From an uncultured Haemophilus sp. (GTDB lineage Bacteria > Pseudomonadota > Gammaproteobacteria > Enterobacterales > Pasteurellaceae), in assembly GCA_905205995.1 (NCBI GenBank), contig CAJLFU010000057.1, forward strand, positions 1-9,555: a DNA stretch of 9,555 bases, in the 5' to 3' direction. A program made the position numbers and the translations under genes. Positions 1 to 6,780 of this stretch are shown here, one piece after another. Under the pieces are notes generated by a model. The model was not told the DNA's origin and ran no database searches. It worked only from the letters and a program-made list of their open reading frames with translations. Positions within the stretch are counted from its first letter, which is position 1. Every line of letters starts with the position of its first letter.

Positions 1-893
1 GCTAAATCAAGAAAATCAAGACTATCTTTGCTTGTTTTTCCGCTAAATCCATCTCGAAGTACGCTTGCAGAAACAGCACTACCATTTTTAACTCCTTGAT
101 GAAAAATTTTTAGAGCATCTGAATATTTTTTATGATATTTCAAGTTAAAGGCCAAAGTTTTTGAAGCATCTGTCATCCCTTGTTCTGATGAGCAAGACCA
201 TAACTGCCTTGCAATATCCATCCGATATTTAAATGCTTCTTCTGTTTCTGATTCATCCTCTATATCTGATAATATTTCAGCCACTGTATATTGTGCTTCT
301 CGACTCCCTAAATCTGCAGCTTTTCTCAAATAAGCATATTTGCCGCCCTCTTCGGTACGTACACCGTAACCTTCATCCAAATAACCATATAGATTATAGT
401 AGGCTGTCGCCGGCAACTGTTTTGCCAGTTCTTCGTTGAGATTAAGCACTTCCGTTTGTGGCATATCGGTGCTAATGCGCCCGGTGTTTAACAGATATTG
501 CAACCGCACATTAGCTTTATAATCGCCATTAGCCGCAGCTATGCGGTAATAACGGGCTAAGCCGTTCCATACTTCATCGCCCTTATCTCCCGTCCACATA
601 TTATGCAAATCGTGATAAAGGGCGTAGTTATACAGCTGTTGAGTTTCTTCCGAAAGTGGCGGACGTTCTTCTTTTTTACACGTAAATTCCAATGCTGCCA
701 ACTGTTCTAATTGTGCCATTTGAGTCTTCCTTTGTTGTTCCTGTTCTTTTGCATAGCAACGTACTGGTAGCGGATCTGAAGGACCACCACCGCCCATATG
801 TATCGGGTTACATTCAAAATAGCGATACAGGCAAAACAAACCGATGATTGTCACTATCACTATTACCAGTAAAATTTTCAGGCATTTTTTCAT
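1..893 (-). CDS. Second tandem copy of Sel1-repeat T6SS immunity protein (partial, cut by window edge)
   Basis: The gene starts at the ATG at 893-891 and stays open to the left edge, giving 297 codons of an expected ~391; the last ~94 residues lie outside. It aligns without gaps to the complete copy at 965-2140 (offset 1247), so it is a tandem duplicate and, as far as visible, intact. Residues 1-85 are identical to the other copy: a lysine start, a hydrophobic anchor (about residues 5-22) and a Gly-Gly-Gly-Gly stretch. Residues 86-237 differ at only five positions (D107E, H150L, D175G, G219E, M229R). Residues 240-274 differ at 19 of 35 positions, inside a Sel1/TPR repeat. An AGGG ribosome site lies six bases before the start. 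It is separated from the upstream copy by an uptake-signal terminator, so it may need its own promoter or readthrough; I found no convincing promoter. Likely role: anchored periplasmic protection against a related, possibly different, phospholipase effector. It could instead be an orphan immunity gene. Confidence 0.88.
   Translation of the reverse strand, partial: MKKCLKILLVIVIVTIIGLFCLYRYFECNPIHMGGGGPSDPLPVRCYAKEQEQQRKTQMAQLEQLAALEFTCKKEERPPLSEETQQLYNYALYHDLHNMWTGDKGDEVWNGLARYYRIAAANGDYKANVRLQYLLNTGRISTDMPQTEVLNLNEELAKQLPATAYYNLYGYLDEGYGVRTEEGGKYAYLRKAADLGSREAQYTVAEILSDIEDESETEEAFKYRMDIARQLWSCSSEQGMTDASKTLAFNLKYHKKYSDALKIFHQGVKNGSAVSASVLRDGFSGKTSKDSLDFLDL
72..176 (-). other. Hypervariable patch of immunity copy 2 (residues 240-274)
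   Basis: These codons correspond to 1319-1423 in the other copy. Nineteen of 35 residues differ, including L240M, Y241T, M250N, Y251L, S253Y, D254H, A263I, I269K and D272S, while the fold-defining positions of the repeat (the A-L-K of YxDALKxF, the QGV and NG) are kept. The flanks are nearly identical. I infer a surface that contacts the effector; the sequence shows only the localisation of the changes. Confidence 0.85.
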
Positions 894-927
894 TGGGCAC
901 CCTATTAGAACAACATCTCAAAATAAA

Positions 928-954
928 ACCGCACTTTACAATATAAAGTGCGGT
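928..954 (-). terminator. Uptake-signal-pair hairpin between the immunity copies
   Basis: ACCGCACTTTA (928-938) and TAAAGTGCGGT (944-954) form a perfect 11-bp stem with a 5-base loop, ten bases after the stop codon of the complete immunity gene. Read on the minus strand the stem is followed by TTTTATTTT, a usable intrinsic terminator; on the plus strand it is also followed by a T-rich run. Each arm contains a perfect Haemophilus-type uptake signal AAGTGCGGT (928-936 minus, 946-954 plus). Inverted uptake-signal pairs serving as terminators are well known in Haemophilus. It should end the vgrG-effector-immunity transcript before copy 2. Confidence 0.85.
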
Positions 955-964
955 CAATATTTTA

Positions 965-2140
965 TTATTTTTTTACGGATTTCGGTAAATTTGTTTCTAA
1001 ATCCAGTCCATTATCTACCCGAAGTCCTGCCTGATTCGCCAATTTCTGCATCAGTGCCTCACTCGGTTTAGGCGGGGCTTCCCCTTCATACCAACGCTGG
1101 AAGGCGATTTTACCATCCCATTTCGGTAATTTTGCCGGAGGCAATGGCACAATCTCGTCTAGGTCGGGGACTTTGGGGTGGAGATAATCGTTATCAGTCA
1201 AGTAATTCCAAATGATGTTGTAACGTCTAGAGCGTTCTTCATCTGGGGCTAAATCAAGAAAATCAAAACTATCTTTGCTTGTTTTTCCGCTAAATCCATC
1301 TCTAAGCACACTGGCGGACATCGGGTCACCATTTATTACGCCTTGGTAAAAAGCTTTTAGTGCGTCAGGATAATTTTTATCACTTTTATACATAAATCCA
1401 AGAGCTCTAGATGAGTTATAAAGCCCTTGTTCTGATGAACAAGACCACAACTGCATTGCAATATCCATCCGATATTTAAATGCTCCTTCTGTTTCTGATT
1501 CATCCTCTATATCTGATAATATTTCAGCCACTGTATATTGTGCTTCACGACTTCCTAAATCTGCCGCTTTTCTCAAATAAGCATATTTGCCGCCCTCTTC
1601 GGTACGTACACCATAATCTTCATCCAAATAACCGTACAAATTATAGTAAGCCGTTGCCGGCAGTTGTTTTGCCAGTTCTTCGTTGAGATTATGCACTTCT
1701 GTTTGCGGCATATCCGTGCTAATCCGCCCAGTGTTTAACAGATATTGTAACCGCACGTTGGCTTTATAATCGCCATTAGCGGCAGCAATGCGATAATAAC
1801 GGGCTAAACCATTCCATACATCATCCCCCTTATCTCCCGTCCACATATTATGCAAATCATGATAAAGGGCATAGTTATATAATTGTTGAGTTTCTTCCGA
1901 AAGTGGCGGACGTTCTTCTTTTTTACACGTAAATTCCAATGCTGCCAACTGTTCTAATTGTGCCATTTGAGTCTTCCTTTGTTGTTCCTGTTCTTTTGCA
2001 TAGCAACGTACTGGTAGCGGATCTGAAGGACCACCACCGCCCATATGTATCGGGTTACATTCAAAATAGCGATACAGGCAAAACAAACCGATGATTGTCA
2101 CTATCACTATTACCAGTAAAATTTTCAGGCATTTTTTCAT
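965..2140 (-). CDS. Membrane-anchored Sel1/TPR-repeat protein, probable immunity protein to the adjacent phospholipase effector
   Basis: A complete 391-residue protein. Residues 5-22 (LKILLVIVIVTIIGLFCL) form a single hydrophobic anchor after MKKC, with no good lipobox, so the rest should sit in the periplasm, where Tle5-type phospholipases act. C28, C46 and C72 could form disulfides. Sel1-like repeats are visible at about 115-135, 187-210 (RKAADLGSREAQ) and 230-279. The C-terminal segment 327-390 carries a VPLPPAKLPKWDGK motif that I recall from Sel1-type immunity proteins of other bacteria; this is memory, not a search. The start overlaps the effector stop as TAATG, with no strong ribosome site, implying translational coupling and balanced synthesis. 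In Pseudomonas, PldB is likewise followed by several Sel1-like immunity genes. Function is inferred from fold, location and gene order. A near copy follows downstream. Confidence 0.87.
   Translation of the reverse strand: MKKCLKILLVIVIVTIIGLFCLYRYFECNPIHMGGGGPSDPLPVRCYAKEQEQQRKTQMAQLEQLAALEFTCKKEERPPLSEETQQLYNYALYHDLHNMWTGDKGDDVWNGLARYYRIAAANGDYKANVRLQYLLNTGRISTDMPQTEVHNLNEELAKQLPATAYYNLYGYLDEDYGVRTEEGGKYAYLRKAADLGSREAQYTVAEILSDIEDESETEGAFKYRMDIAMQLWSCSSEQGLYNSSRALGFMYKSDKNYPDALKAFYQGVINGDPMSASVLRDGFSGKTSKDSFDFLDLAPDEERSRRYNIIWNYLTDNDYLHPKVPDLDEIVPLPPAKLPKWDGKIAFQRWYEGEAPPKPSEALMQKLANQAGLRVDNGLDLETNLPKSVKK
1319..1423 (-). other. Hypervariable patch of immunity copy 1 (residues 240-274)
   Basis: This is the counterpart of 72-176. 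It covers most of one Sel1/TPR helix pair (LGFMY...YPDALKAFYQGVINGD). Nineteen of 35 residues differ from copy 2, while only five substitutions occur in residues 1-237. Confidence 0.85.
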
Positions 2141-4230
2141 TAGTCTAACTTACTCACTTTTGGATTCGGTCTAAAAAATTGACGTAGTGGATATAATGGT
2201 TTTGGTGATTTTTTCTTCTTTTCTGTTCGATTTCCTTCAATCAGCTTCCCCCATACATCATACGCATTCTTGGCTACATTATAATCATGCATCCCATCCG
2301 GATTGGCTGCTGCATTTTTCTTGGTATGCAAACTCCATAACCGTTTGCGTAAATCACGTGCGACCTCGCCTGTTTGTAAAATAATGCCCAATTCGGTATC
2401 CTTTTCCATACTGCGCGTATTCAAGTTTGCCGAGCTAATAATGGTAAAAGTGTCATCCATAATCGTCACTTTCGAATGCACATACACTTCCTGCCAAGCA
2501 TTATCTGCCACCAAGGTACAAATATGCGCTTTGATACCCGGTGTATCTTTTAATTCATAACCTAATTTTTGGGTGAACTGACGATCTTCTTCCGGCTCAG
2601 GAACATCTTCCTTCTTTTCTACTTTTCGTTCAGCTTCTTCTACTGCCTTTTTATGCGCTGCAATTTGCTCGTTCAGTTTTTTAAGTCGTGCTTCGGTGGT
2701 CTTGTCTAGCGGAGCAGGGATTCCAAGCGTACCACGAATATTCGTTAAAGATATTCTCTTTTTTTCTGCCTCCAATTCTTCCAATCTCACATTTCTCGCC
2801 ACGTTTGGCATCACATCCTGCCGGCCTAATAATTTAAGCATACTATTCGTATTAAATGTACCATCACCAATACCGCCATCTGATGAATTAGTGACAACAA
2901 ACCAATGAATTGGTCCTGGCCGACCTTGTCGCATTGTTTTCCAGTGAGCTAAAAACTCTTCAACCAAAGTTGGCCAACGAAAATACTGGTTTTCAGTATA
3001 AAGATAACTGGTGGTCTGCTTAATGTTTTTTAAATAGACCTTCATAATATCTTTTACCCGCGGACTATCAAAAGTCCGAACAATCTGAGCATTCAGTACC
3101 GTACCATTATTTCCTAAATTTGGATTGGGCTGAAAGTTCGTACGTTGTATTCCGCTTCGATTTTTCGTGAGGTTTTCACTTTTATCATAGTTTCCTCGAT
3201 TATCAAAAAAACCATTACGATCCCAGGCCTGACAAAAATTATAATTTAAATCCCATAATACCTGCCCTGTTACAATGCTAGAAACATCTTGTAGTGGCGT
3301 ATTAACATTTTTTCCTACATTACCAGCTTTAAGGTTACCATAAATATGAGTACTGCTATCCCAGTAGTTATCTATCATATTATGTTCCATCACAAAGCCT
3401 ACTGCTTTCTGAGCGTTTTCATAATCAATTAATACCATTTTTTGGTGATGGCTAGAGGTCAGTTGAAGAAGCAATTCTGCTTTCCAAGGCAGATTCTTAT
3501 CCGCATAAACTTCTCCCTTTTTAAGAAATTTACCAAAACCATTAAAAAATGTAATACGGCGATTTTTATACTGAATCTTTTTTAACCGTTCCTTATCGCT
3601 AGATATTTTCCATAAATAAGGAAATCTTGCGTTATCTCTCTCTTCTAATCCAGCTGCGATTTTATCAAGTTCCTCACTACTTCCATCTGACGAATTACGA
3701 ATCTTATCAAATCTTGTATGAAACTCGCCCTCTATTGCTTCATACCAAAGATGGTCATATTCCATCTGCTCCTTAGAAATTTCCTTTACCGGGCGTCCAT
3801 AACCAATCACATTTTTATTTCCCAAATTCGCAGAGTCACTACTGAGAGGATTACGTGTTTGAGCATCCAACCACATACTCCAAACAAGCACTCTTACCTT
3901 TACGCCTTCTAAAGCTTTTTTAATAAGAAGATCACCAATACGTAAAGACTTACCATCACGTTTAAAATACATAGAAGGCTGAAGCCCCCAAATCGCAATA
4001 TCAATAGAATGTTGAGCATTGGCAATTTTGTCATATAAGGCACCAAATGCCTCTTCACCGTTCACCAATGCCTTAAATGTTGCAGGAACAGGCTGGCTGT
4101 GAGCATCGGATTCACTTGCATTTCTTACTTTCTTATCTGGATCTGTCAAAAACCAACTCAATCCAACTTTTGCCTTTGGCATATATTTGGAAGCTGGAAT
4201 TTGAATAGGCTTTTTTGTTACATCAGTCAT
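2140..4230 (-). CDS. T6SS phospholipase D effector, Tle5 (PldA/PldB) type
   Basis: A 696-residue member of the phospholipase D superfamily with both catalytic HxKx4D motifs: H262-K264-D269 (HQKMVLID) and H585-K587-D592 (HSKVTIMD). The second is followed by SSANLNTRSM (599-608), and ENQYF at 413-417 is another family hallmark. The two half-sites together make one active site that hydrolyses phosphodiester bonds of membrane phospholipids, in Tle5 effectors probably phosphatidylethanolamine among others. There is no signal peptide or transmembrane segment, as expected for cargo loaded in the cytoplasm onto the spike. A charged, predicted coiled-coil insert lies at about 483-550. The start is supported by GAAAGGG seven bases upstream, and vgrG ends 14 bases before. 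The 3' end overlaps the immunity gene start by one base. Intact, with all catalytic residues present. An alternative, a cardiolipin synthase, is unlikely given the missing membrane helices and the vgrG/immunity context. Confidence 0.92.
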   Translation of the reverse strand: MTDVTKKPIQIPASKYMPKAKVGLSWFLTDPDKKVRNASESDAHSQPVPATFKALVNGEEAFGALYDKIANAQHSIDIAIWGLQPSMYFKRDGKSLRIGDLLIKKALEGVKVRVLVWSMWLDAQTRNPLSSDSANLGNKNVIGYGRPVKEISKEQMEYDHLWYEAIEGEFHTRFDKIRNSSDGSSEELDKIAAGLEERDNARFPYLWKISSDKERLKKIQYKNRRITFFNGFGKFLKKGEVYADKNLPWKAELLLQLTSSHHQKMVLIDYENAQKAVGFVMEHNMIDNYWDSSTHIYGNLKAGNVGKNVNTPLQDVSSIVTGQVLWDLNYNFCQAWDRNGFFDNRGNYDKSENLTKNRSGIQRTNFQPNPNLGNNGTVLNAQIVRTFDSPRVKDIMKVYLKNIKQTTSYLYTENQYFRWPTLVEEFLAHWKTMRQGRPGPIHWFVVTNSSDGGIGDGTFNTNSMLKLLGRQDVMPNVARNVRLEELEAEKKRISLTNIRGTLGIPAPLDKTTEARLKKLNEQIAAHKKAVEEAERKVEKKEDVPEPEEDRQFTQKLGYELKDTPGIKAHICTLVADNAWQEVYVHSKVTIMDDTFTIISSANLNTRSMEKDTELGIILQTGEVARDLRKRLWSLHTKKNAAANPDGMHDYNVAKNAYDVWGKLIEGNRTEKKKKSPKPLYPLRQFFRPNPKVSKLD
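2581..2784 (-). other. Charged coiled-coil-like insert in the phospholipase (residues 483-550)
   Basis: Between ENQYF and the second HKD motif lies a Lys/Glu/Arg-rich segment with heptad-like leucine/alanine spacing (LEELEAEKKR, then ARLKKLNEQIAAHKKAVEEA) ending in an acidic-proline stretch (EDVPEPEED). It interrupts the second catalytic lobe and may form a helical hairpin. Role unknown; it could serve in loading, membrane contact or immunity binding. Confidence 0.6.
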
Positions 4231-4244
4231 TCTATAACCCTTTC

Positions 4245-6620
4245 TTACACTAGTTTTCCAATTAATTTTGCGTAGTTCTTGGCTTCTTCAAGCGCTTCTT
4301 TTATATTTTTTTCTGGATCTAAATAGAAGCCATGACTCATTATCTCGTCCTTATCCGAATCATTGACAAACTCCTCAATCATCGGAATTTCATAATGAAT
4401 CCCATTAATAAATTTGACTTCATATTTTTCTACATTTTCTTCATGTGTAATTTCAATCTCACCCTTATCATCCGTCATACCCTTTCCGATTTCTTTCCCA
4501 TCTGCATATAACGTATAAGGCATACCAATTAGTGGCTGTTCAGAGTGTGGAGATAAGAAAAATTGTATCTGCATTAAAGGTGAATTTGGTGTATGGTTTT
4601 CTGTTTCGAAACGTGTCACCCCATCAGCCGCTCCCGCATCTTCCGTAAGTGGTCCCTCAACATACACATTCCCAATCAACGTAATCCCTTCTTGGTTTAA
4701 CACGATTTCACCGGCTGGGCCTTGAATATGGACTTCGTCATAACCTTCTAAATCAAACTGTTCACAAACTTGTTCAAAAAGCTCACCCGCAACCCAGCTG
4801 CCATTTTGGGCAATTTCAATCGTTAAGTCTTGTCCGACTTTGATGAGGCTATCAGCATGGACGTTAACTCGACGGTTATTATTCACATTCAGAATATCGT
4901 CTTTTTCTATTTTCGTGATTCGATTGCGTCCAATGCTGCGCATTTGGTCTCGATTGATGGTCAGGTCTTCATCTTGTCCGACTGTTTCCATTCGGTCATT
5001 GCCTATATGGATTGTTTCATTGCGACCAACTTGCTCTGTGCGGTCGTGTCCTACTTGGGTCGTTTCATCATGTTTAACGATATGATTAAGGTCTTTCTCT
5101 GCATGAATAAAGACTTCTTCCCGTCCCATTTCATCTTCAAAACGCAGTTCATTAAAACCATTGCCCTTGTGCGTTTTAGATTTTATGGTCATGCGGGTCT
5201 TATGTTTTGGAAGCTCGTAAGGTGGCTCTGTGGTGCTGTGATAAGTTCTCCCCACAACAATCGGTTGGTCCGGGTCGCCATTTAGATATTTCACCAGCAC
5301 TTCATGGCCAATTCGCGGAATCATCATATTACCGTATTGTGCGCCAGCCCAACCTTGAGCCACTCGCACCCAACAAGAGCTATGTTCATCAAAGTTGCCT
5401 AATCTATCCCAAGGGAATTGCAGTTTGACTCTTCCCCATTCATCACAGTAGATCTCTTCTCCTTCGGGACCTGTAACATGAGCAACTTGTGTTCCGCGAA
5501 TAATCGGACGCGGTTTTAATGGGCTACGCCAAGGCTTGTTGTGAGGAATCAGGAAAAGTGTGTTTTCATAGCGGTTGCCTTCTTCCCCCGCCTCTTCATC
5601 TAAAGTGCCCGTTTGTTTACCGAAGTGCTCAACACGCACCACTAGCCAATCTTGATTGAAGGCTGAATTGGCATGCCCTTCTAAGGTAAAACCATAACCC
5701 GGAATAACACGCATATCATCACCCGCTGCATTCGCGGTTTCAGAAAGGGCCAGTTCTGATTCTAAACGATAAAGACTGAACGGATTGCCTTGTTCATCTT
5801 TCTTATATCGCCCAGGATAATCGTATTTTTCATAAACTGTCGCAGAATTGACCGCACTTTTAGACGTATCGCTATCAGTCAGCGCGGATGCTTGTGAATG
5901 ATGTTGATGTTCGAGGTTGTAATTCGGATTTAAAAAGGTGTAATCTCGTAAGGTTTGGCTTGTTGTCGTCACCTTACGGCAATAGTCAAATCGCCAAAGG
6001 CAAGCAAATGAACGGTCCCCTGCGGGCTTCGCATTATAGGTTAATGTGCCAAGAATCGGAGAAGCGATACTTTGATGACCAAAACGCAACTCATGGTTGT
6101 CTGCTCGATGGTCAAAGTAATAATACCAGCCTTCTTCCGCCGCCAAGCGTTCAATAAAAGCCAAATCAGTTTCACGATATTGCACACAATATTCACGCTC
6201 CCAATCTGAAGGTAAAGGCTCAAAGGAAACCTTTTCTACACGATTTTTTTGCAATAAAGTGCGGATGATTTTTTCGCTGTTTTGATGTTGGAATATTCGG
6301 CTATCAGATTGAAATGCTGCTCGCGCTAAAGCCGGCTCCACCACCATTTGATAATGCGTACGAACAAACCCTGTTTTCCCCACACCGAAACTGGTCACAA
6401 TTCCATTCAAATAGCGAACCGGTTGTTCACCTTGCCAAAAAGTGAAGGTCACGGATTGATCCATTAATGCTGAAAATGAAATATTCGGATCAAAACTTGA
6501 TAGCTGAAGCTCTAATCGAAATGGCTCTGAAAGCCCTTCAGTTAGCTTAAAACTGATCACATCAAAAGTATGTTTTTCACCGGCATCAAGGGTGTAACGG
6601 TAGTCGGATTGAACAGCCAT
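4245..6620 (-). CDS. vgrG: VgrG T6SS spike protein with C-terminal effector-carrier extension
   Basis: A 791-residue VgrG (TssI), the trimeric tip of the T6SS needle. Residues 1 to about 370 form the gp27-like base (FRLELQLSS near 34-42, LAFIERLAAEEGWYYYF at 153-169). About 375-465 is the gp5-like OB fold with the family signature (GRVKLQFPWD 396-405, SCWVRVAQGWAG 415-426, IPRIGHEVLVKYLNGDPDQP 434-453). Eleven octads at 515-602 make the beta-helical needle. Residues about 672-750 look like a transthyretin-like domain (GMPYTLYADGK, GMTDDKGEIEI), a module shown in E. coli VgrG1 to bind a phospholipase effector. The final 40 residues are helical. The start has an AAAGGA site five bases upstream. 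The gene is first in the operon, 14 bases before the phospholipase, its likely cargo. No metallopeptidase, actin-cross-linking or other evolved toxin domain is visible. The extension is coded by AT-richer DNA than the core. Confidence 0.96.
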   Translation of the reverse strand: MAVQSDYRYTLDAGEKHTFDVISFKLTEGLSEPFRLELQLSSFDPNISFSALMDQSVTFTFWQGEQPVRYLNGIVTSFGVGKTGFVRTHYQMVVEPALARAAFQSDSRIFQHQNSEKIIRTLLQKNRVEKVSFEPLPSDWEREYCVQYRETDLAFIERLAAEEGWYYYFDHRADNHELRFGHQSIASPILGTLTYNAKPAGDRSFACLWRFDYCRKVTTTSQTLRDYTFLNPNYNLEHQHHSQASALTDSDTSKSAVNSATVYEKYDYPGRYKKDEQGNPFSLYRLESELALSETANAAGDDMRVIPGYGFTLEGHANSAFNQDWLVVRVEHFGKQTGTLDEEAGEEGNRYENTLFLIPHNKPWRSPLKPRPIIRGTQVAHVTGPEGEEIYCDEWGRVKLQFPWDRLGNFDEHSSCWVRVAQGWAGAQYGNMMIPRIGHEVLVKYLNGDPDQPIVVGRTYHSTTEPPYELPKHKTRMTIKSKTHKGNGFNELRFEDEMGREEVFIHAEKDLNHIVKHDETTQVGHDRTEQVGRNETIHIGNDRMETVGQDEDLTINRDQMRSIGRNRITKIEKDDILNVNNNRRVNVHADSLIKVGQDLTIEIAQNGSWVAGELFEQVCEQFDLEGYDEVHIQGPAGEIVLNQEGITLIGNVYVEGPLTEDAGAADGVTRFETENHTPNSPLMQIQFFLSPHSEQPLIGMPYTLYADGKEIGKGMTDDKGEIEITHEENVEKYEVKFINGIHYEIPMIEEFVNDSDKDEIMSHGFYLDPEKNIKEALEEAKNYAKLIGKLV
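4368..4607 (-). other. Transthyretin-like tail domain of VgrG (residues about 672-751)
   Basis: The segment begins with hydrophobic alternation (MQIQFFLS), then GMPYTLY, DGKEIGKGMTDDKGEIEI and a final strand pair around YEVKF and HYEIPM, the usual sequence rhythm of transthyretin-like beta sandwiches found at VgrG tips. GC falls to 23% in bases 4381-4440 against 48% in 5461-5520 of the core (hand counts), consistent with a swapped module. Confidence 0.65.
4815..5078 (-). repeat. Eleven octapeptide repeats of the VgrG beta-helix needle
   Basis: Residues 515-602 divide cleanly into eleven 8-residue units beginning with V or I, commonly V-G-x-D/N-x-T/E (for example VGHDRTEQ, VGRNETIH, IGNDRMET, VGQDEDLT, VGQDLTIE). 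This matches the intertwined triple-stranded beta-helix of phage T4 gp5 and VgrG proteins. Confidence 0.85.
5851..5859 (-). other. DNA uptake signal sequence inside vgrG
   Basis: ACCGCACTT on the plus strand is a perfect AAGTGCGGT uptake signal on the minus strand, continued as AAAAGTGCGGTCAATT, close to the extended Haemophilus consensus. Unlike the others it is unpaired and lies in coding sequence. Near matches with one mismatch occur at 6257-6265 (vgrG) and 6982-6990 (clpV). Confidence 0.8.
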
Positions 6621-6780
6621 GATTGTCCTTTGTTTAACGCGTAAAATATCGCCTAGTATAATGTAATTTCATCTATTTCTAAATAGTAAAAATAGTTGTA
6701 GTAAATTTCTATATAAAAAAATAAAATACCTAAGTTTATTTATCTTTCAAATGCTTTATTAAACATAAGGATCTCAAATA
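6621..6780. promoter_or_regulatory. Divergent intergenic region between vgrG and clpV
   Basis: This 160-base AT-rich stretch must hold the promoters for both directions. It contains a minus-strand promoter candidate (6655-6683), a small inverted repeat CTATTT-CT-AAATAG (6673-6686), and ribosome sites for vgrG (6626-6631, AAAGGA on the minus strand) and clpV (6767-6771, AAGGA). I could not pick a convincing plus-strand promoter; TAAAAT at 6722-6727 is a possible -10 box without a good -35. Confidence 0.7.
6655..6683 (-). promoter_or_regulatory. Candidate sigma70 promoter for the vgrG-effector-immunity operon
   Basis: On the minus strand, TTTAGA (6683-6678), a 17-base spacer and TATACT (6660-6655) match sigma70 boxes at 4 of 6 and 5 of 6 positions. 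Transcription would start near 6648, giving a leader of about 28 bases before the vgrG start. The -35 box overlaps the CTATTT/AAATAG inverted repeat. Confidence 0.5.

Larger units (their letters stand above)
1..2141. repeat. Tandem direct duplication, period 1247 bases, spanning both immunity genes
   Basis: Bases 1-894 align without indels to bases 1248-2141. By hand count, mismatches are 0 of 257 in 637-893, about 38 of 456 in 181-636, 45 of 120 in 61-180, and 3 of 60 in 1-60. The right boundary is sharp: homology begins at the A just before the start codon (AATG), so only coding sequence is shared and the upstream contexts differ. The left end of the repeat lies outside the window. The fully identical anchor-coding end suggests recent gene conversion or recombination between copies. 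Confidence 0.95.

Noticed and set aside
233..439. Plus-strand open frame of 68 codons, with a near-identical one at 1480-1686
   Set aside because: Both are antisense shadows of the duplicated immunity gene; they resemble each other only because the coding strand is duplicated.
653..662. AAAGTGGCGG (also at 1900-1909) as an uptake signal
   Set aside because: It has an extra G compared with AAAGTGCGGT, so it breaks the conserved core; it is coding sequence of the immunity genes.
1..893. The second immunity copy as a pseudogene
   Set aside because: The alignment to the intact copy has no indel and no in-frame stop through 297 codons; it is merely cut by the window edge. Damage beyond the edge cannot be excluded.
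2075..2140. Lipoprotein signal in the immunity protein (GLFC around residues 18-21)
   Set aside because: The residue before the cysteine is Phe, not Gly, Ala or Ser, so the lipobox is poor; an uncleaved membrane anchor is more likely.
4830..5285. Plus-strand open frame of 151 codons, overlapped by another at 4840-5085
   Set aside because: It lies antisense to the VgrG needle repeats; the repetitive coding pattern keeps the opposite frames open. No ribosome site or recognisable protein.
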